The position numbers and the translations under genes were made by a program. Below are positions 5,513 through 8,021 of a stretch of DNA of 8,021 bases, piece by piece (the stretch's first letter is position 1; the number at the start of each line of letters is the position of its first letter). The notes under the pieces were generated by a model that ran no database searches, was not told where the DNA came from, and saw nothing but the letters and a program-made list of their open reading frames with translations. The stretch is from contig PGZG01000085.1 in the NCBI GenBank assembly GCA_002840115.1, positions 1-8,021 on the forward strand, written 5' to 3'. The stretch is from Gammaproteobacteria bacterium HGW-Gammaproteobacteria-14 (lineage in GTDB: Bacteria > Pseudomonadota > Gammaproteobacteria > Pseudomonadales > Alcanivoracaceae).

Positions 5513-6456
5513 CAGATAGCCCCGAGTAGTCCTTCCAGTGTTTCCTGATCACGGGCAAAGCGACGAATGCCATCGGCGAGCAGATCGCAGGCCATTGGGT
5601 CATCATTCATTTGCCAACGGAAACTTTGCTCGTTAATGGGGGCAACGGTGCCAATATCTTCAATGTCGGTTCCATCGAGAGCGCGACTGAGCGTGCCGTT
5701 GTCTGCCGCCAGTGCGTCGAGCAGGTTAGGTGCAATGGTCAGTTTGTCACAGCCGGCCAGCGCTTCAATTTGCCATAACTGGCGGAAACTGGCGCCCATC
5801 ACCACAGTGCCGAAACCACGGGATTTTAAGGTGTGGAAAATATCTTTTACGGATTGAACGCCGGGATCATTGTCTGGCCCGGTAATTTCCAGACCATGCT
5901 TGAGATGCCAGTCGTAGATTCGGCCGACAAAAGGTGAAATCAGTGTCGCGCCGGCTTCCGCTGCCGCAATGGCCTGGGGCAGGGCGAACAGTAACGTCAA
6001 ATTGCAGCGGATCCCTTCTTCTTCGAGTACTTCGGTGGCGCGAATACCCTCCCAGGTGGAGGCAATCTTGACCAGAATACGATCGCGCTCAACACCCAGT
6101 TCGCGGTACATGGCCACCAACCGTCGTGCACGGGTCACCATGGCATTGGTATCAAACGATAATCGGGCATCCACTTCGGTGGAGATCAGTCCGGGAATAC
6201 TATTGAGAATTTCGCTGCCGGTGACGGTGGCAAAGGCATCACAGAGCAGACCGATATCGTGGCTGGGGCTTAACTGCCCGGCAAACCGTTTTGCCGTCAT
6301 TAGCAAATGCTGGTGCTGAGGCTGTTTGGCCACCGACAGCAACAGGGAGGGGTTGGTAGTGGCATCCACGGGCTGACTGCTACGAATGGCGTCAAGATCG
6401 CCGGTGTCCGCTACCAGAGTGGTCCACTGGCTCAGTTGATCGCGTTTACTGGTCAT
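5512..6456 (-). CDS. tal: Transaldolase (TalB type)
   Basis: A 314-residue class I transaldolase, close to the usual length of 310-320. It transfers a dihydroxyacetone unit from sedoheptulose 7-phosphate to glyceraldehyde 3-phosphate in the non-oxidative pentose phosphate pathway, in the cytosol. Motifs: VADTGD with catalytic D17, DATTNPSL (31-38, N35), GLISTEVDARLSFD with E94, and RILVKIASTWEGI with the Schiff-base lysine K130. NLTLLFALPQAIAAAEAG, TLISPFVGRIYDWHLK and VMGASFR follow, all as in TalB. The start ATG overlaps the dusA stop by four bases (ATGA). A GAGG Shine-Dalgarno-like site lies 10 bases upstream inside dusA. The stop overlaps the TerB-fold gene start by one base. No odd substitutions seen. 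Confidence 0.97.
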   Translation of the reverse strand: MTSKRDQLSQWTTLVADTGDLDAIRSSQPVDATTNPSLLLSVAKQPQHQHLLMTAKRFAGQLSPSHDIGLLCDAFATVTGSEILNSIPGLISTEVDARLSFDTNAMVTRARRLVAMYRELGVERDRILVKIASTWEGIRATEVLEEEGIRCNLTLLFALPQAIAAAEAGATLISPFVGRIYDWHLKHGLEITGPDNDPGVQSVKDIFHTLKSRGFGTVVMGASFRQLWQIEALAGCDKLTIAPNLLDALAADNGTLSRALDGTDIEDIGTVAPINEQSFRWQMNDDPMACDLLADGIRRFARDQETLEGLLGAI

Positions 6457-7484
6457 AAAGCAACATCCTCGGTACTTGATAAACGCGGCACTCGGGCCAG
6501 GGCGTCCATCAGAATCTGTGGCGTGGTCTCAGCCCGGTGCATGGTTTCGCTCAGATGGCGGCGAAAGGCACGGGCACCGGGTACGGCTTGAAAAAGATTC
6601 AGAATATGTCGCAGTGCATGCTTGGGATGATGGCCTTCCGCGAACCGTTTTGCCAGATAAGGCATGAAGGCTTCGGCAATATCGTGGCGGCTGGGCTGGG
6701 GACGAGGGTCATCAAACACAATGCGATCAGCATCAATAAGAAAATAGGGGTTTTGGTAGGCCTCGCGCCCAATCATAACGCCATCGACTTCGCCCAGATG
6801 TTCGCGAACCTGATGAAAATCACGGATGCCACCATTAATAATGACTTCGATATCGGGAAAGTCACGTTTGATATCGTAGGCACGCTGATAAATAAGCGGC
6901 GGGATCTCCCGGTTCTCTTTCGGTGATAGCCCTGAGAGAATTGCCTTGCGAGCATGAATGGTAAAGCTATTGCAGCCAGCGGCGCGTACTTTTTCGACAA
7001 ATCGATGCAAAAAAGCGTACTCATCCTGATCATCGATGCCGATACGGCTTTTCACGGTCACCGGAATTTTCACAGCAGCCTGCATTGCTGCAATACAGTC
7101 AGCCACCCGGTCTGGATCTGCCATCAGGCAGGCGCCAAATTGACCGGACTGCACCCGATCTGACGGACAGCCTACATTCAGGTTGACCTCGTCGTAGCCA
7201 AAGTCTTCACAGATTCTGGTTGCCTCGGTCAGTTGCTTGGGGTCACTGCCACCAAGTTGCTGGGCCACCGGGTGCTCCGCTTCATCAAAACCGATCAGCT
7301 CCTCCCGCTTGCCGAAAATTACCGCTTGGGCGGTAACCATCTCGGTATACAGCAAGGTATGACGGCTGATCAGGCGGGCCAGATAACGATAGTCGCGGGT
7401 GGTCCAGTCCATCATGGGGGCGACGGACAGACGGCGATTGAGGTGTAGCGGGGCGAGGTTGCTCATGGGGCGACAGTGTACCAT
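6453..7484 (-). CDS. dusA: tRNA-dihydrouridine(20/20a) synthase DusA
   Basis: A 343-residue FMN-dependent enzyme that reduces uridine to dihydrouridine at positions 20/20a of the tRNA D-loop using NADPH. Family signatures: LSVAPMMDWTTRDYRYLARL (19-38), which binds FMN, TEMVTAQA, and NLNVGCPSDRVQSGQFGACL (101-120) with the catalytic C106. Further along are VTVKSRIGID, FTIHARKAILSGLSPKENR (the DusA-type insert), IINGGI and GVMIGREAYQNPYF. The first ATG (7484) has GAGG 7 bases upstream and is preferred. The ATG at 7466 (residue 7) has no visible ribosome site, though residues 1-6 are outside the conserved core. The end overlaps tal by ATGA. The gene lies 32 bases after the stop of the kinase-like gene; the ribosome site sits in potential hairpins. 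Confidence 0.97.
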   Translation of the reverse strand: MVHCRPMSNLAPLHLNRRLSVAPMMDWTTRDYRYLARLISRHTLLYTEMVTAQAVIFGKREELIGFDEAEHPVAQQLGGSDPKQLTEATRICEDFGYDEVNLNVGCPSDRVQSGQFGACLMADPDRVADCIAAMQAAVKIPVTVKSRIGIDDQDEYAFLHRFVEKVRAAGCNSFTIHARKAILSGLSPKENREIPPLIYQRAYDIKRDFPDIEVIINGGIRDFHQVREHLGEVDGVMIGREAYQNPYFLIDADRIVFDDPRPQPSRHDIAEAFMPYLAKRFAEGHHPKHALRHILNLFQAVPGARAFRRHLSETMHRAETTPQILMDALARVPRLSSTEDVAL

Positions 7485-7486
7485 CT

Positions 7487-7506
7487 GGCTACCTCGGTAG
7501 CCGAGG
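7487..7506 (-). promoter_or_regulatory. Overlapping alternative hairpins covering the dusA ribosome-binding site
   Basis: Two mutually exclusive stems use the same bases. One is GGCTAC/GTAGCC with a CGAG tetraloop (7487-7502). The other is CCTCGG/CCGAGG with a CTA loop (7492-7506). Both take up the GAGG Shine-Dalgarno site of dusA (7492-7495 on the reverse strand). This would lower dusA translation unless a ribosome or helper opens the structure. It is a prediction from base pairing only. Confidence 0.4.
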
Positions 7507-7508
7507 CC

Positions 7509-7535
7509 CCAAGGTGTTATTCAGAAGCACCTTGG
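7509..7535 (-). promoter_or_regulatory. 8-bp hairpin enclosing the stop codon of the kinase-like gene
   Basis: CCAAGGTG (7509-7516) and CACCTTGG (7528-7535) are perfect reverse complements with an 11-base loop. In the reverse-strand transcript the first arm and most of the loop are the last codons of the kinase-like gene. The TAA at 7519-7517 closes the loop, and the second arm lies in the spacer before dusA. No U-run follows, so it is not a standard terminator. It may act as an attenuator or RNA-stabilising stem, opened by ribosomes finishing the upstream gene. Confidence 0.4.
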
Positions 7536-8021
7536 CCGGGCTCGATACGGTACTGCTCAATGGGCTTGCCGTCGGCGCCCACCAGGTTCACCTCGACAGG
7601 GATGTTCTGGAGAAAAGCGTGGGAGTCTGATTTGCGCAGGTTTCTCAGATACTCCTTTACTCGCCCGGCAATCCACGGATGGATAGTGGCTTTGAACTTT
7701 ACCTTGCCACATTTTTTACCGCGGGATTTCCCCCACTCAAACAGTTCGGCACTGATTTTTTCAAAGTGCCCCTGAAACTGATTGAAGTCATCGGCCATCA
7801 CATAAATATCGAAGATATAGATACTCGATAAAAACCCCCCTTTTTCTTTAATTTCGCGGGTGCGCATACGCGATTCGAGCTTGATGCCGGGGCTGTTGCC
7901 ATCGACAAACTTCACCGCAGTGGCGGGGGCTTGTGCATTGCTGGGGGCGGTATTAATAAGGAGTGCTTCCAGTGCGTTGATAACGTCACGGCCTCGCTGG
8001 AAGCGCTGCTCCGGATCTTTG
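7517..8021 (-). CDS. C-terminal part of a probable Ser/Thr protein kinase with an unknown C-terminal domain (5' end outside window)
   Basis: On the reverse strand the frame is open from the right edge to the TAA at 7519-7517; 167 residues are visible and the start lies outside. The first visible residues, DPEQRFQRGRDVINALEALL, match the last helix of Hanks-type Ser/Thr kinase domains, where the Arg after DPxQ is the invariant subdomain XI residue. A flexible Ala/Pro/Asn linker follows, then about 130 residues I do not recognise. These are basic, with mixed strand/helix character (SSIYIFDIYVMADDFNQFQ, WGKSRGKKCGK, IHPWIAGRVKEYLRNL) and end QGASE. There is no transmembrane segment in the visible part. 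The kinase call rests on about 20 residues; the catalytic loop is not in view. The internal GTG at 7915 is not the start, since coding continues through it. dusA follows 32 bases downstream. Confidence 0.6.
   Translation of the reverse strand, partial: KDPEQRFQRGRDVINALEALLINTAPSNAQAPATAVKFVDGNSPGIKLESRMRTREIKEKGGFLSSIYIFDIYVMADDFNQFQGHFEKISAELFEWGKSRGKKCGKVKFKATIHPWIAGRVKEYLRNLRKSDSHAFLQNIPVEVNLVGADGKPIEQYRIEPGQGASE

Overview
The window looks like chromosomal DNA of a gammaproteobacterium, probably a marine or pseudomonad-like lineage. It is moderately GC-rich and densely coded, and holds HrpB, MlaA, DusA and transaldolase genes typical of that class. The genus cannot be fixed from this sequence. 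There are no rRNA or tRNA genes, insertion sequences, phage genes or CRISPR arrays. The window cuts genes at both ends.

Left part (1-2185, + strand): the C-terminal half of the helicase HrpB, then, 16 bases later, a double-hotdog acyl-CoA thioesterase-like protein, probably co-transcribed.

Centre (2186-4271, + strand): a compact three-gene cassette, hvfA-hvfB-hvfC. HvfA is a secreted 100-residue precursor peptide with a signal sequence and eight EGKCG pentapeptides. HvfB is a DUF692/MNIO multinuclear iron enzyme, and HvfC is its DUF2063-family partner. In characterised relatives the MNIO enzyme with its partner converts the EGKCG cysteines to copper-binding oxazolone/thioamide groups (HvfA and 'bufferin' RiPPs). 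This is the most interesting system in the window. A 139-base leader precedes it, with a candidate promoter and nested inverted repeats. The DoxX-type membrane protein often found in such operons is not next to it; mlaA follows instead.

Right of centre (4272-5089): mlaA, an outer-membrane phospholipid-transport component, with its own weak promoter candidate. It has a cleavable signal peptide but no lipobox cysteine. It converges on the next operon across a 43-base AT-rich junction that holds a perfect 15-bp tandem duplication and an imperfect hairpin.

Right part (5090-8021, - strand): transcription runs from a truncated gene at the right edge (end of a Ser/Thr kinase-like domain plus an unknown C-terminal domain) to dusA, tal and a TerB-fold protein. 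dusA/tal overlap by ATGA and tal/terB by TGATG, so translation of the three is likely coupled. Hairpins cover the kinase stop and the dusA ribosome-binding site.
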